Assembly (NCBI RefSeq): GCF_045290345.1
Contig: NZ_CP155447.1
Location: 5,456,001-5,520,000 of the forward strand
DNA: 64,000 bases
Direction of reading: 5' to 3'
Origin: Singulisphaera sp045290345
GTDB taxonomy: Bacteria; Planctomycetota; Planctomycetia; Isosphaerales; Isosphaeraceae
Made by a program: the position numbers and the translations under genes. The notes under the pieces are model-generated. The model was not told the origin of the DNA, did not search any database, and saw only the letters and a program-made list of their open reading frames with translations. Positions 36,155 through 45,197 of this stretch are shown here, in pieces. Numbering within the stretch: the first letter of the stretch is position 1; every line of letters begins with the position of its first letter.

Positions 36155-37243
36155 TCAGGCTCTGGCTCCGTGGAGTTGCGGAGCGTTCAAAGGCTGATTG
36201 GAAGGATGGGGCGTTCCATAGCGGAACCGATCTTTCAGATTCGCGATGGGTTGCTCGATCCAATGCCAGGAAATGGAAGCGAGCGCGATGGTCAAACCAA
36301 TCTTAACTCCATCCAACCAGAGCGGTTCGCCTAGTTTGAGGTACCGAGCGGCCGACCAGAGCACGATGAAGACGAACGAATGGAACAGGTAAATCCCGTA
36401 ACTGACCTTCCCCAGATAACCCAGGCGAGCATCACGTAAAATACGGAGGCTGGGATGGCCTGTATTGAGGATGACCAATCCGATCAGACCGAAGTAGAGC
36501 AGATTCCAGGAAAGGACCATCAATGAGGGTAAAAGCGACATCTCGCTGAAATCCATCCCGAGCGTGGCTGTTGTTGTCGCCAATGCAAAGCCCACTGCGA
36601 ATAGACTGGTGAGACTGAAGCCAAGCTGAATCTTCTCTCGATGTCGCTCCACCTGTTCGCGGTTGATGAAAATCACCGCCAGCAACGCACCGAACGCGAA
36701 TCCGTCGCACCGAGCCAGGAGGAGCCACCAATGAAACCCCAGGCTTCGCATGACAACCGATAAGATCACAAGCGCAACGGAGATTGGCACGAGCGGCCAG
36801 CGGCCTACAAGAACCACCAGGAGCGGCCAGAACAAGAAAAATTGTTCTTCTATGGCGAGACTCCACGTGTGCTCAAAATACCAGTTGAATGCCGGAGTTG
36901 AGTCCGACCAATATCGCGTTACATTTTGCGTAAAGGTCATATAGTAGGGAAGGCCGTCCATCGGGAACGGCTTACCGAGGTAAGGATTCACCAAAATCAA
37001 AAATATGAGCACAATAAAATAAATCGGCCAAATCCGCAGCCAACGCCTGATGGAGAAAGTGAAAAGAAATCGAGCCCCACCCCCTTTTTTGAGGATGATC
37101 GAGCTTAGAAGATAGCCGGACAGGACGAGGAAGAGATCAACGCGGACCCCGTGTAGAGCAAACGCCTGTGGTTTCAGATGATAGATCATCACGGCCATCG
37201 CCGCGAGGCCGCGAATGGCATCTAACTCCGTGATTCTGCGCAT
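36155..37243 (-). CDS. Acyltransferase 3 family membrane protein (OafA/YrhL-like)
   Basis: A 362-residue multi-pass protein that probably moves acyl groups onto exported sugars. The N-terminal 'RITELDAIRGLAAMAVMIYHL' is the family signature with the conserved R-G and H. About ten hydrophobic segments follow ('LFLVLSGYLLSSIIL', 'LRIWPIYFIVLIFLILV', 'FFLFWPLLVVLVGRWPLVPISVALVILS' and others), and 'TWSLAIEEQFFLFWP' is the second family motif. No SGNH domain is fused. The ATG is chosen over an upstream GTG for its fit with the family start. An AGGAG ribosome site lies 10 bases upstream and is followed immediately by its own complement CTCCT. Acceptor unknown. Confidence 0.9.
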   Translation of the reverse strand: MRRITELDAIRGLAAMAVMIYHLKPQAFALHGVRVDLFLVLSGYLLSSIILKKGGGARFLFTFSIRRWLRIWPIYFIVLIFLILVNPYLGKPFPMDGLPYYMTFTQNVTRYWSDSTPAFNWYFEHTWSLAIEEQFFLFWPLLVVLVGRWPLVPISVALVILSVVMRSLGFHWWLLLARCDGFAFGALLAVIFINREQVERHREKIQLGFSLTSLFAVGFALATTTATLGMDFSEMSLLPSLMVLSWNLLYFGLIGLVILNTGHPSLRILRDARLGYLGKVSYGIYLFHSFVFIVLWSAARYLKLGEPLWLDGVKIGLTIALASISWHWIEQPIANLKDRFRYGTPHPSNQPLNAPQLHGARA

Positions 37244-38360
37244 AGGAGGTGATCTCCTTATCACTCTTTAGGTGCATCCCTGCCTTAGAGCGTAGATTTT
37301 GCCCCGATTCAGGGCTCGTATTCGGCCGAAAACCAGCCTGATGAGGGGTACTGCTTCGACGCTCTTAAAGATGAAGTGGCTTAACCCTACTAAGTGCTTC
37401 GGCGATATTCAAGTTAAAAAATGTAACGACAACCCGCTTGACACACGAGCAAAACCTATACCTAGCGAAACAAAGCCCGCCGGCACTGGCATCCAATCGG
37501 ACCTCCTCCAGGAGAAGGCCGCGAGCAAACTCTGGTCACGCCCGCTCCAAGCGGTTGCGTTTGCGAGCCGGCCACAAGTCGCTTGGGCGAGTTGCGTCAC
37601 CCCCAAAATCACGAGCGACATTCCTGGAGCGAGTCCATCCCAACGGCTCGCCCACTGAGCCTCACCCCGGCGAGTTCCCATTCCGCAACAGGGGAAAATC
37701 GCCGACCGAAACAGTAAAACCCACCAAAATCACCCTGCCTCTCCATTTGACATCACAGCCCGAACACTCCAAAATTTTCCTTGTGAGGGGATTGTGAGAG
37801 GCTCGTTCATCAAAAAGGTTGGGTTCTTCCGGTCGAAGTGGTCGATGACCATTGAAGTGGCGATGCCGGAGAGGTCGTCCTGCGTGAATGGATTCCCTGC
37901 GACCTTGAACTGATCGATTGGCTCATTCGCCATTTGTTTTGGGAGCGGTTGGGCCTTTCTCGTAAAAGGCTCCGCCCCCGCGGGGCGCACGAGATCGCGA
38001 GCGAATGTCGATCCGTTCTCGAGGCCCATTCCCTTTCGACCCACGGGTGAGGTGAGCCAGCGCCGGTTTCATCGCACGACCCGATGATTCGGGCCTCATC
38101 CCTCCCGTCGGGGTGAAATTGCGGCCGGTTTGGTCTCGGAATCCTTCACAGTCCGAATGCAATTTCACCTGAACACTCATATCGTCCGCAGAACCATAGG
38201 TGGCTTTCAACGGCGTAGGGCAACAAGAATTCTCATCGAGAATGCGGAGCGCCCAGGGAGGAATCTCGATCCCGAGCGACGGGCCCCGGCACTGGTCGGA
38301 TGTTCTCGCCGGCCGAGTCTGGTTTTCGTCGTTCGACTTCAGAAGCAATAAGGACGCGTC
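37244..38360. other. 1.1-kb region without a convincing gene
   Basis: The longest gap in the window. Frames of 60-190 codons exist on both strands, but none shows a family motif, a consistent ribosome site or even third-position bias. On the minus strand 'MANEPIDQFKVAGNPFTQDDLSGIATSMVIDHFDRK' (about 37735-37935) looks protein-like but has no ribosome site. A small hairpin GCCTTT/AAAAGGC lies near 37952-37970. It may hold decayed gene fragments or an unrecognised RNA. Confidence 0.4.
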
Positions 38361-40550
38361 ATGCCTACCGTCTCCCTGGCCCTGATGTGGCATCAACACC
38401 AGCCGTACTACCCTGACGACGTCGCGGGCGAAAACCCGATGCCCTGGGTCCGTCTCCACGGCACGAAAGATTACCTGGGGATGGCGCTGCACCTCGAGGA
38501 GGTGCCCGAGTTTCGCTGTACGATCAATCTCGTCCCGAGCTTACTCGTCCAGATCGAAGCTTACGTGCATGGCGCGACCGACAAGCATCTGCGCGTCTCT
38601 CGCCTTCCCGCCGACGGAATGGACCACGACGACGCTCTTTACCTGCTCGACAACTTCTTCATGGCTCATGCCGATGCCATGATCCGTCCCCACCCGCGCT
38701 ACAACGAACTCTACCATCAGCGCGGTCTCGGGGTCGATTCGGCCGAGCAGGCGCTTCCCCGATTCCGAGAACGCGACCTCCGCGACCTCCAAGTTTGGTC
38801 GAACCTGAGCTGGATGCACCCGATTCTGTTCGAGAAAGACCCCGAGCTCGCCGAGTTCAAGGCCAAGGGCAAGCGCTACTCCGAGGACGAGAAGCAGTGG
38901 CTGCTGGACAAGCAGCGCGAACTCCTTGCTCAGATCATTCCGCTACACCGCAAGCTCGCCGACCGAGGGCAGGTCGAGCTCACCACCACGCCCTTTTACC
39001 ACCCGATCATCCCCCTGCTCTTCGACAAGCGGCTGGCCCGCGAGGCCATGCCCGACGTCAACCTGCCCAGCTACCGCGACGGCTACCTCGACGACGCCGA
39101 GGTTCACGTGAAACGGGCCGTCGAGAGCCACCAGAAGCATTTCGGCGAGCGGCCTCGCGGGATGTGGCCGAGCGAGGGGTCGGTCTGCCAGGCGATGATT
39201 CCGCTTTTGGAACGCCACGGCATCGAGTGGATCGCCACCGACGAAGAGATCCTCGGCGCTTCGACTCACGGCAAGGTCGGGCGCGATAGCCGAGGTCACG
39301 TCCGTCACCCCGAGCTCCTCTACCGTGCCTGGAAGGTGGCCGAGCAAGGGAGCGAGCTTGGCATCGTCTTCCGCGACCATTCCATGTCCGACCAGGTCGG
39401 CTTCCACTATCAGCGCAGCCCCGGACCGGCCGCCGCGAACGACTTCATCGGCAAGCTCCACTCGATCGGCGACGCCTGCCGCCAGAATCCGGCGACGCTC
39501 GTCCCCGTGATTCTCGACGGAGAAAACTGCTGGGAGTACTACCCCGACGGCGGCGTCTCGTTCCTCCGCTCGCTCTACCAGAGCGCGGTGCGCGACGCAC
39601 GGGTCAAGCCGGTGACCGTGGGCGAATTCCTCCGCAACCACCCTCCGTCCGACTCGCTCCCCCGCCTCTTCTCGGGGAGCTGGATCAGCCACAACTTCGC
39701 GATCTGGATCGGACACCCCGAGGACAACCGCGCCTGGGATGCCCTCCATGCCACTCGGGAATTCCTCGTCCGCGAGGTCGAGACCGGCCGTCACAACCCC
39801 GCGATCCTGGCACGGGCCTGGGACGAAATCTACATCGCCGAAGGTTCCGACTGGTTCTGGTGGTACGGTGACGATCACTCGAGCGCGCTCGACGCCTTGT
39901 TCGATCACCTGTTCCGTAAGCACCTCCGAAACGTTTACACCTTGCTGGCTCAAGATCCTCCCGGCAGTCTCTTTACGCCAATCTCCCAGGCCGTGAGCCA
40001 CCGGCCGATCCACGACCAGCCAACCAGCTTCCTCAACGTGACGGTCGACGGCCGCTCGTCCTACTTTGAGTGGATCAACGCCGCCCGCTACGTTTGCGGC
40101 AATGAGCGGGGGACGATGGCCCTCGTCACGCGCGGGCCGCTCCACACGATCTGGTTCGGTTTCAGTGCCGATCGACTCCTGATCCGGGTCGATACCGACG
40201 GCGGACCGGCAAGCGAGCGGCTGGCCGAGACGAGCCAGCTCCGCGTCGGGTTTGTGGATCCGGCCGAGTGGGAGATCGTGGTTGAATCTCCCTCGCTCCC
40301 CAGGCCGACGGCCCACATCAACCATTCCGGCCAACCCTCCAGCAATGGAACCACCGTGGAAGTGGCCACCGGCAAGATCCTTGAGCTGGCCGTCCCGTTC
40401 GGCCGCCTTGGCCTTCGCGCCGACGATCCGATTCGCTTCTACGTCGAGTTGATCACAGGGGAGTCGAGCATCGATCGCGCTCCGCGCGAGGGCATCTTCG
40501 AACTGTCGGTTCCGACTCCTGACTTCGAACGAATCCAGTGGCAAGCCTGA
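38361..40550 (+). CDS. Glycoside hydrolase family 57 protein (alpha-amylase/amylopullulanase type)
   Basis: A 729-residue GH57 enzyme. The N-terminal motif 'VSLALMWHQHQPYY' is GH57 motif 1. The predicted nucleophile is E272 in 'RGMWPSEGSVC', and the acid/base is D386 in 'VPVILDGENCWEYYPDGG'. Residues 440-540 ('FSGSWISHNFAIWIGHPEDNRAWDAL' and 'GSDWFWWYGDDHSS') are the C-terminal GH57 region of amylopullulanase-type enzymes, and a beta-rich domain closes the protein. It probably cleaves or rearranges alpha-1,4/1,6-glucans such as glycogen. There is no signal peptide, so it is cytoplasmic. It is followed by a GalT-like gene and a second GH57 enzyme, suggesting a glycogen-turnover cluster. Confidence 0.92.
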   Translation: MPTVSLALMWHQHQPYYPDDVAGENPMPWVRLHGTKDYLGMALHLEEVPEFRCTINLVPSLLVQIEAYVHGATDKHLRVSRLPADGMDHDDALYLLDNFFMAHADAMIRPHPRYNELYHQRGLGVDSAEQALPRFRERDLRDLQVWSNLSWMHPILFEKDPELAEFKAKGKRYSEDEKQWLLDKQRELLAQIIPLHRKLADRGQVELTTTPFYHPIIPLLFDKRLAREAMPDVNLPSYRDGYLDDAEVHVKRAVESHQKHFGERPRGMWPSEGSVCQAMIPLLERHGIEWIATDEEILGASTHGKVGRDSRGHVRHPELLYRAWKVAEQGSELGIVFRDHSMSDQVGFHYQRSPGPAAANDFIGKLHSIGDACRQNPATLVPVILDGENCWEYYPDGGVSFLRSLYQSAVRDARVKPVTVGEFLRNHPPSDSLPRLFSGSWISHNFAIWIGHPEDNRAWDALHATREFLVREVETGRHNPAILARAWDEIYIAEGSDWFWWYGDDHSSALDALFDHLFRKHLRNVYTLLAQDPPGSLFTPISQAVSHRPIHDQPTSFLNVTVDGRSSYFEWINAARYVCGNERGTMALVTRGPLHTIWFGFSADRLLIRVDTDGGPASERLAETSQLRVGFVDPAEWEIVVESPSLPRPTAHINHSGQPSSNGTTVEVATGKILELAVPFGRLGLRADDPIRFYVELITGESSIDRAPREGIFELSVPTPDFERIQWQA

Positions 40551-40661
40551 GGTTCACCGAATCATTAGCCTTGGGAGAGTGGGACTTGGCGTCATCCTTC
40601 GTGAATCGCTTCTTAAAGCTCCCCAAGGTTGTTCACGGCCTAGCCGAAGAGGAGACTCAAA

Positions 40662-41708
40662 ATGCCCGAACTGCGTAAAGATCCGATCGTCGGCCGCTGG
40701 GTGATCATCGCGCACGAGCGGGCAAAGCGACCTCACGACTTCAGCGGCGAGGCACAGTTACAACCCGAAGGGAGCTTCTGCCCGTTCTGCGAGGGGAACG
40801 AGGACAAGACGCCGCCGGAGATCGTCGCCTACCGCGAACGGGGAACGCGGCCCAATGGGCCAGGGTGGCGGATCAGGGTTGTCCCCAACAAGTTCCCCGC
40901 CCTGAAGATTGAGGGGAACCTGAACAAACGCGGTGAGGGGATCTATGACAAGATGGCGGGCGTTGGCGCCCACGAGGTCATCATCGAGAGCCCTCGACAC
41001 CACGTCAGTCTCCCCGAGCTTCCGGAAGAGAACGTTCGCGAGATCCTCTGGGTCTATCGCGATCGGCTGGTGGACCTGAAAAAGGATTCGCGACTGGTCC
41101 ACGGCATGCTCTTCAAGAATGTGGGCTCAGCCGCGGGTGCAAGTCTGGAGCACACCCACAGTCAGTTGATCGTCACCCCGATCGTGCCGATCTCGGTCTG
41201 GGAAGAAATGACCGGATCGCTGGAATTCTTCAATTACCGGGGGCGCTGTATCTACTGCGACATGGTCCAGCAAGAGCTTTCCACCGAGAAGCGGATCGTG
41301 CTCGACACCTCTCACTTCACCGCCTTCTGCCCATACGCAAGCCGCTTCCCATTCGAGACCTGGATTGTCCCCAAGACCCATTCGAGCCACTTCGAGAACA
41401 TCCCAAAGCAAGGGGTCGACGACCTGGCGACCGTACTGAAGCAGGTGCTAGGCAAGCTGGAACTCGCCCTGGATAACCCCGCCTATAACTACATCATCCA
41501 CACCTCGCCGTTCGACCACCAAGAGCTGCCCCACTACCACTGGCACATCGAGATCATCCCCAGGCTCTCCAAGGTCGCCGGGTTCGAGTGGGGATCCGGC
41601 TTCTACATCAACCCGGTACCTCCCGAGGACGCGGCCGCCTTCCTCCGCGAGACCGAGTATCCCACGACCTCGACCTCTCTCATGAGTCATGGGACCGGTC
41701 TGGCCTGA
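40662..41708 (+). CDS. galT: GalT-like nucleotidyltransferase (HIT superfamily), H-T-H active site
   Basis: A 348-residue protein of the galactose-1-phosphate uridylyltransferase family. 'RKDPIVGRWVIIAHERAKRP' opens the fold. Zinc ligands are in 'CPFCEGNEDKTPPEI'. The active site reads 'GASLEHTHSQLIVTP': classical GalT has H-P-H, here H164-Thr-H166. 'SPFDHQELPHYHWHIEIIPRL' is the second His cluster. The G-A-S-x-x-H-x-H-S-Q context resembles the GalT-like ADP-glucose phosphorylases as I recall them. Between two GH57 glucan enzymes, a role in glucose-1-phosphate/nucleotide-glucose exchange seems at least as likely as Leloir galactose use; no galK or galE is nearby. That assignment is inference. 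Confidence 0.88.
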   Translation: MPELRKDPIVGRWVIIAHERAKRPHDFSGEAQLQPEGSFCPFCEGNEDKTPPEIVAYRERGTRPNGPGWRIRVVPNKFPALKIEGNLNKRGEGIYDKMAGVGAHEVIIESPRHHVSLPELPEENVREILWVYRDRLVDLKKDSRLVHGMLFKNVGSAAGASLEHTHSQLIVTPIVPISVWEEMTGSLEFFNYRGRCIYCDMVQQELSTEKRIVLDTSHFTAFCPYASRFPFETWIVPKTHSSHFENIPKQGVDDLATVLKQVLGKLELALDNPAYNYIIHTSPFDHQELPHYHWHIEIIPRLSKVAGFEWGSGFYINPVPPEDAAAFLRETEYPTTSTSLMSHGTGLA

Positions 41709-42049
41709 CAAGCACGATCGCACAGCGCTCCATGGGTTGCTCCCATGGCGGTCGGAGGAGCCAGGGGGGCCGCGGTCTCGACTTCGAGCCCCAGACGCTC
41801 GGCAAAAGGCCCTCGAGTCTGGCTCTCGATGACGAGCCACTCCTCTGGAACAACTCCGCACTTAACTTCGCAATTTCCCCGTCTTACCCGAGCGACAAAA
41901 AAAGCCAAACCGACCACCTCAAAGTCGATTCAAATCGGGCTCCGGAATCGACGCGCGGACTCGACAATCGGGATTGGCGATCGAGGGAGGCTTCTGCGAG
42001 GATGGAACCGCTCGCCACACACGGCCGCAGACTGCCAAGAGGGCTTCCC
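41709..42049. other. Leader of the second GH57 gene
   Basis: The frame of the next gene is open through this stretch, with an in-frame ATG at 42002, but GH57 similarity begins only at 42050. It probably contains the leader or promoter. No RNA element recognised. Confidence 0.35.
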
Positions 42050-44248
42050 ATGTCCGGTGTCCGCCTGATCCTCGCCTTGCACAACCACCAGCCCGTGGGC
42101 AATTTCGACGGCGTCTTCGAAGGGGCCTATCGCGACAGCTACCTGCCGTTTCTGGACGTGCTGGAAGGGTATCCCGAGATCCCGTTCGCGTTGCATACCT
42201 CGGGACCGCTCCTGGAGTGGCTGGTCGAGCGAAAGCCCGAATACATCGCTCGGGTTCGCGCCTTGGTGGAAGCTGGCCGGGTCGAGATCCTGGGCGGCGG
42301 CTTCTACGAACCGATCATGACCATGATCCCCCACCGGGACCGGGTGGGACAGATCCGCGCCTATTCGAGCTACCTGAACGACCTCCTCGGTGCAAACATT
42401 CGCGGCATGTGGATGCCGGAGCGAGTCTGGGAACAGCACCTCGTTCTGGCTCTGGCCGAGGCGGGCATCGAATACACGGTACTCGACGACTTCCACTTCC
42501 AGCGTGCCGGGCTGAACGAGTCGGAACTCTTCGGTTATTACCTCACGGAGGACGAAGGTCGGCTGCTCAAGGCCTTTCCGGGTTCGGAGCGACTGCGCTA
42601 CACGATCCCGTTCCAAGAGCCCCACGCGACCTACGAATACCTCCGGCATCTAGCCGACCATCACCCCGGCTCAACGGTCGTCTTCGCCGATGATGGTGAA
42701 AAATTCGGCTGTTGGCCCGACACCCATGACCATGTCTACACACGAGGATGGCTGCGCCGATTCTGCGACATGATCGCCGGCAACCGCGATTGGATCGAGC
42801 CAACAACCTTCGCGCGGGCTGTCGACGAAACGCTTCCCCTGGGCAAAATCTACCTTCCCGACAGCTCCTATCGCGAAATGACCGAGTGGGCCCTGCCCGC
42901 CTCCCGGCTGACCGCTTACCAGGAGTCGATCCGCCAGACCGCGAACGATCCAGGCGCCGAACGGCTCAAGCCGTTCCTCCGCGCGGGGGGGTACTGGCGG
43001 AACTTCAAAGCGCGTTATTCCGAGAGCGACGAGATGTACGCCCGGATGCTCGAACTCTCGCGTCGACTGGCTCTCGCCGAGGCTAATCCAACCGTCGACC
43101 CCGACTATCTCGACGCCGCGCGACAAGAACTCTACCGCGGTCAATGCAACTGCCCTTACTGGCACGGCGCGTTTGGCGGACTCTACTTGCCCCACCTCCG
43201 GAACGCGATTTATCGCAGCCTGATCGCATCCCACAACGCTCTGGATGACGCCGAGGGGAAAGAGGGGCCTCGCGTTTCACTCGATGTGGCCGACTTCAAC
43301 CTCGACGCACGACAGGAAGTGCGCCTCGAGAACGACCGGCTCATCGCCTACGTCCGACCCGCGACGGGGGGCCACATCTACGAGCTCGACGACCGACGCG
43401 CTCTGACCAACCTCCTGGCCACTCTCGACCGACGACCCGAGGCCTACCACGGCGTGATCGCTTCCGCCGCGCAGTCGGGCACTGGCCATTATGACGGACC
43501 GGCGATCATCAGTGACCGGCTCGTCATGAAGCAGGAGGGGCTCGACCGGCTCCTGGTCTATGATCGGCATCCTCGCAAAGGCCTCGTCGATCACTTCTAC
43601 TCGAAGGATGTCACGCTTAAGGAGCTGGTGGATTGCCACGACGTCGAGCGTGGTGACTTCCTCGTGGGCGCCTACCACTCGCGCGTTCAGAGGACCCCCG
43701 ACCGTGTCGCCCTCTTCATGGACCGGCCAGGTTGGGCGGAGGGGCACCGGATCCACATCCGCAAGACGATCGAGCTGGGAGCGGACTCCTCGAGCCTCGA
43801 CGTTCACTACGTTCTCGAAGAGCTTCCGCTCGACACCACGCTCCATTTCGCCGTCGAGATGAACTTCGCGGCGATGGCAGGCCACGCCGATGACCGCTAC
43901 TTCAGCGACGGAGCGGGCGGCCGGCTCGGAATGCTCGATACCCGGCTCGACCTGGCCCGGACCGAATCGTTGGAATTGGTGGACGAATGGCTCGACCTCT
44001 CGATTCAGCTCCAATGGTCGAACCCGGCGGGCCTCTGGTGCTTCCCGATCGAGACGGTCAGCCAGAGCGAGGGCGGGTTCGAGGGAGTCTACCAGAGTTC
44101 GGCGGTCATCCCGCACTGGCTCGTCAGCGGCGACGAATCAAGGCGCTGGGAGGTCCGGATCCGCTGGACGTTCGACCAAGCCCGCGCCCACCGCGGGTCG
44201 CCCCTGGTTCCGGACCTCAGTCGGCCCCGAGCGACCGCCACCCCTTGA
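42050..44248 (+). CDS. GH57 4-alpha-glucanotransferase/alpha-amylase
   Basis: A 732-residue GH57 enzyme with the DUF1925 and DUF1926 accessory domains of the Thermococcus litoralis glucanotransferase group. 'VRLILALHNHQPVGNFDGVFE' is motif 1. The nucleophile is E124 in 'RGMWMPERVWEQHL', and the acid/base Asp is D214 or D215 in 'VVFADDGEKFGCWPD', close to E123/D214 of the archaeal enzyme. Later stretches include 'NCPYWHGAFGGLYLPHLRNAIYRSLI' and the beta-rich C-terminus. It transfers or hydrolyses alpha-1,4-glucan chains in the cytoplasm. It follows the GalT-like gene; DUF58 begins 17 bases downstream. The first codon could be 42002, but the shorter start fits the family. Confidence 0.93.
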   Translation: MSGVRLILALHNHQPVGNFDGVFEGAYRDSYLPFLDVLEGYPEIPFALHTSGPLLEWLVERKPEYIARVRALVEAGRVEILGGGFYEPIMTMIPHRDRVGQIRAYSSYLNDLLGANIRGMWMPERVWEQHLVLALAEAGIEYTVLDDFHFQRAGLNESELFGYYLTEDEGRLLKAFPGSERLRYTIPFQEPHATYEYLRHLADHHPGSTVVFADDGEKFGCWPDTHDHVYTRGWLRRFCDMIAGNRDWIEPTTFARAVDETLPLGKIYLPDSSYREMTEWALPASRLTAYQESIRQTANDPGAERLKPFLRAGGYWRNFKARYSESDEMYARMLELSRRLALAEANPTVDPDYLDAARQELYRGQCNCPYWHGAFGGLYLPHLRNAIYRSLIASHNALDDAEGKEGPRVSLDVADFNLDARQEVRLENDRLIAYVRPATGGHIYELDDRRALTNLLATLDRRPEAYHGVIASAAQSGTGHYDGPAIISDRLVMKQEGLDRLLVYDRHPRKGLVDHFYSKDVTLKELVDCHDVERGDFLVGAYHSRVQRTPDRVALFMDRPGWAEGHRIHIRKTIELGADSSSLDVHYVLEELPLDTTLHFAVEMNFAAMAGHADDRYFSDGAGGRLGMLDTRLDLARTESLELVDEWLDLSIQLQWSNPAGLWCFPIETVSQSEGGFEGVYQSSAVIPHWLVSGDESRRWEVRIRWTFDQARAHRGSPLVPDLSRPRATATP

Positions 44249-44264
44249 CGCGACCCAATGAGCC

Positions 44265-45197
44265 ATGATCTGGCCCTTTAACGCCAAGAAAACGGAGCCG
44301 TCCCGATCGTCGTCGCTGGATGCGGCGGCGATCGTCCGGCAATCGCGTCGGCTTCGGTTCCGAATCCGGCCAGGCGCGGTCTCGATGCTGTCCGGCGCCT
44401 ATCATGGAGCACGGCCGGGGATCGGGCTCACATTCGCCGAACTGCGGGCGTACGAACCGGGCGACGATGTCCGCCATCTCGACTGGAATGTCACGGCGCG
44501 GCAAGGGAAGCCTTACGTCCGTCGGTTCATCGAAGAGCGATCCCTGGTCCTCTGGCTCCTCGTCGACGTTTCCGCCAGCCTCCGATTCGGCCCCGAGGGA
44601 AAGTCCAAGGCCGACCGGGCGTCGCAGGCCGCCGCCCTGCTCGCGACGGCGGCGATTCAGAACGGCGATCGGGTGGGCCTGGTCCTGGTGAGCGACCGCG
44701 TCGAGGCCGAACTGCCTCCCGGTGGTGGAACCCGACACCTGGCCCGAGTGGTCCGAGCCCTGGTCGCGACCCCGGCCAGTTCACGGCGGACCGCCCTGGC
44801 GGTCGGCCTCACTCGGCTCCGCCGTTCGGCTCGCCGCGCCTTCATCGTTGTCCTTAGCGACTTCCTCACTCCCGAGCCTGTCGGAATTTGGCGGCAGGCC
44901 TCCCGGCGGCACGAGGTCGTCGCCCTCAGGCTGGTTGATCCACGTGAAGAGACGCTCCCGAACGCCGGCCTGGTCGCACTCGAGGACGCCGAGCTCGGGA
45001 CCAGGCGGATCATTGACACGAGCTCGGCGCGAGTTCGCGAGGCCTACGCCGAGGCGGCGCAACAACGGCGGGCCGATCACCGTCGCTGGTGCGCGGCAGC
45101 TGGCCTGACCGGCTACGAAATCTCCACGACCCAAGACCCCATCGGCCCCTTGATCCAGTTCTTCTCGGGCCGTGCCAGCCGTCGGGGCAAATCGTGA
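44265..45197 (+). CDS. DUF58 domain protein
   Basis: A 310-residue protein with the DUF58 core 'GLTFAELRAYEPGDDVRHLDWNVTARQGKPYVRRFIEER', followed by a von Willebrand A-like fold ('LWLLVDVSASLRFG', with the D-x-S-x-S metal site, and 'FIVVLSDFLTPE'). It has no membrane segment. DUF58 proteins usually sit with a MoxR ATPase and Bat-type membrane proteins; no MoxR gene is in the window, but the next gene resembles a Bat-type membrane partner in layout. It is 16 bases after the GH57 gene and overlaps the following gene by the GTGA of its stop. Confidence 0.88.
   Translation: MIWPFNAKKTEPSRSSSLDAAAIVRQSRRLRFRIRPGAVSMLSGAYHGARPGIGLTFAELRAYEPGDDVRHLDWNVTARQGKPYVRRFIEERSLVLWLLVDVSASLRFGPEGKSKADRASQAAALLATAAIQNGDRVGLVLVSDRVEAELPPGGGTRHLARVVRALVATPASSRRTALAVGLTRLRRSARRAFIVVLSDFLTPEPVGIWRQASRRHEVVALRLVDPREETLPNAGLVALEDAELGTRRIIDTSSARVREAYAEAAQQRRADHRRWCAAAGLTGYEISTTQDPIGPLIQFFSGRASRRGKS

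Noticed and set aside
37730..38044. Minus-strand frame containing 'MANEPIDQFKVAGNPFTQDDLSG'
   Set aside because: Protein-like stretch but no ribosome site or recognised family; kept only as a note on the 1.1-kb gap.
37923..38492. 189-codon minus-strand frame overlapping the GH57 start
   Set aside because: Overlaps a certain gene in antisense and has no family similarity or ribosome site.
38943..40544. 533-codon open frame antisense to the first GH57 gene
   Set aside because: Same artefact: the sense strand carries a complete GH57 enzyme with both catalytic residues.
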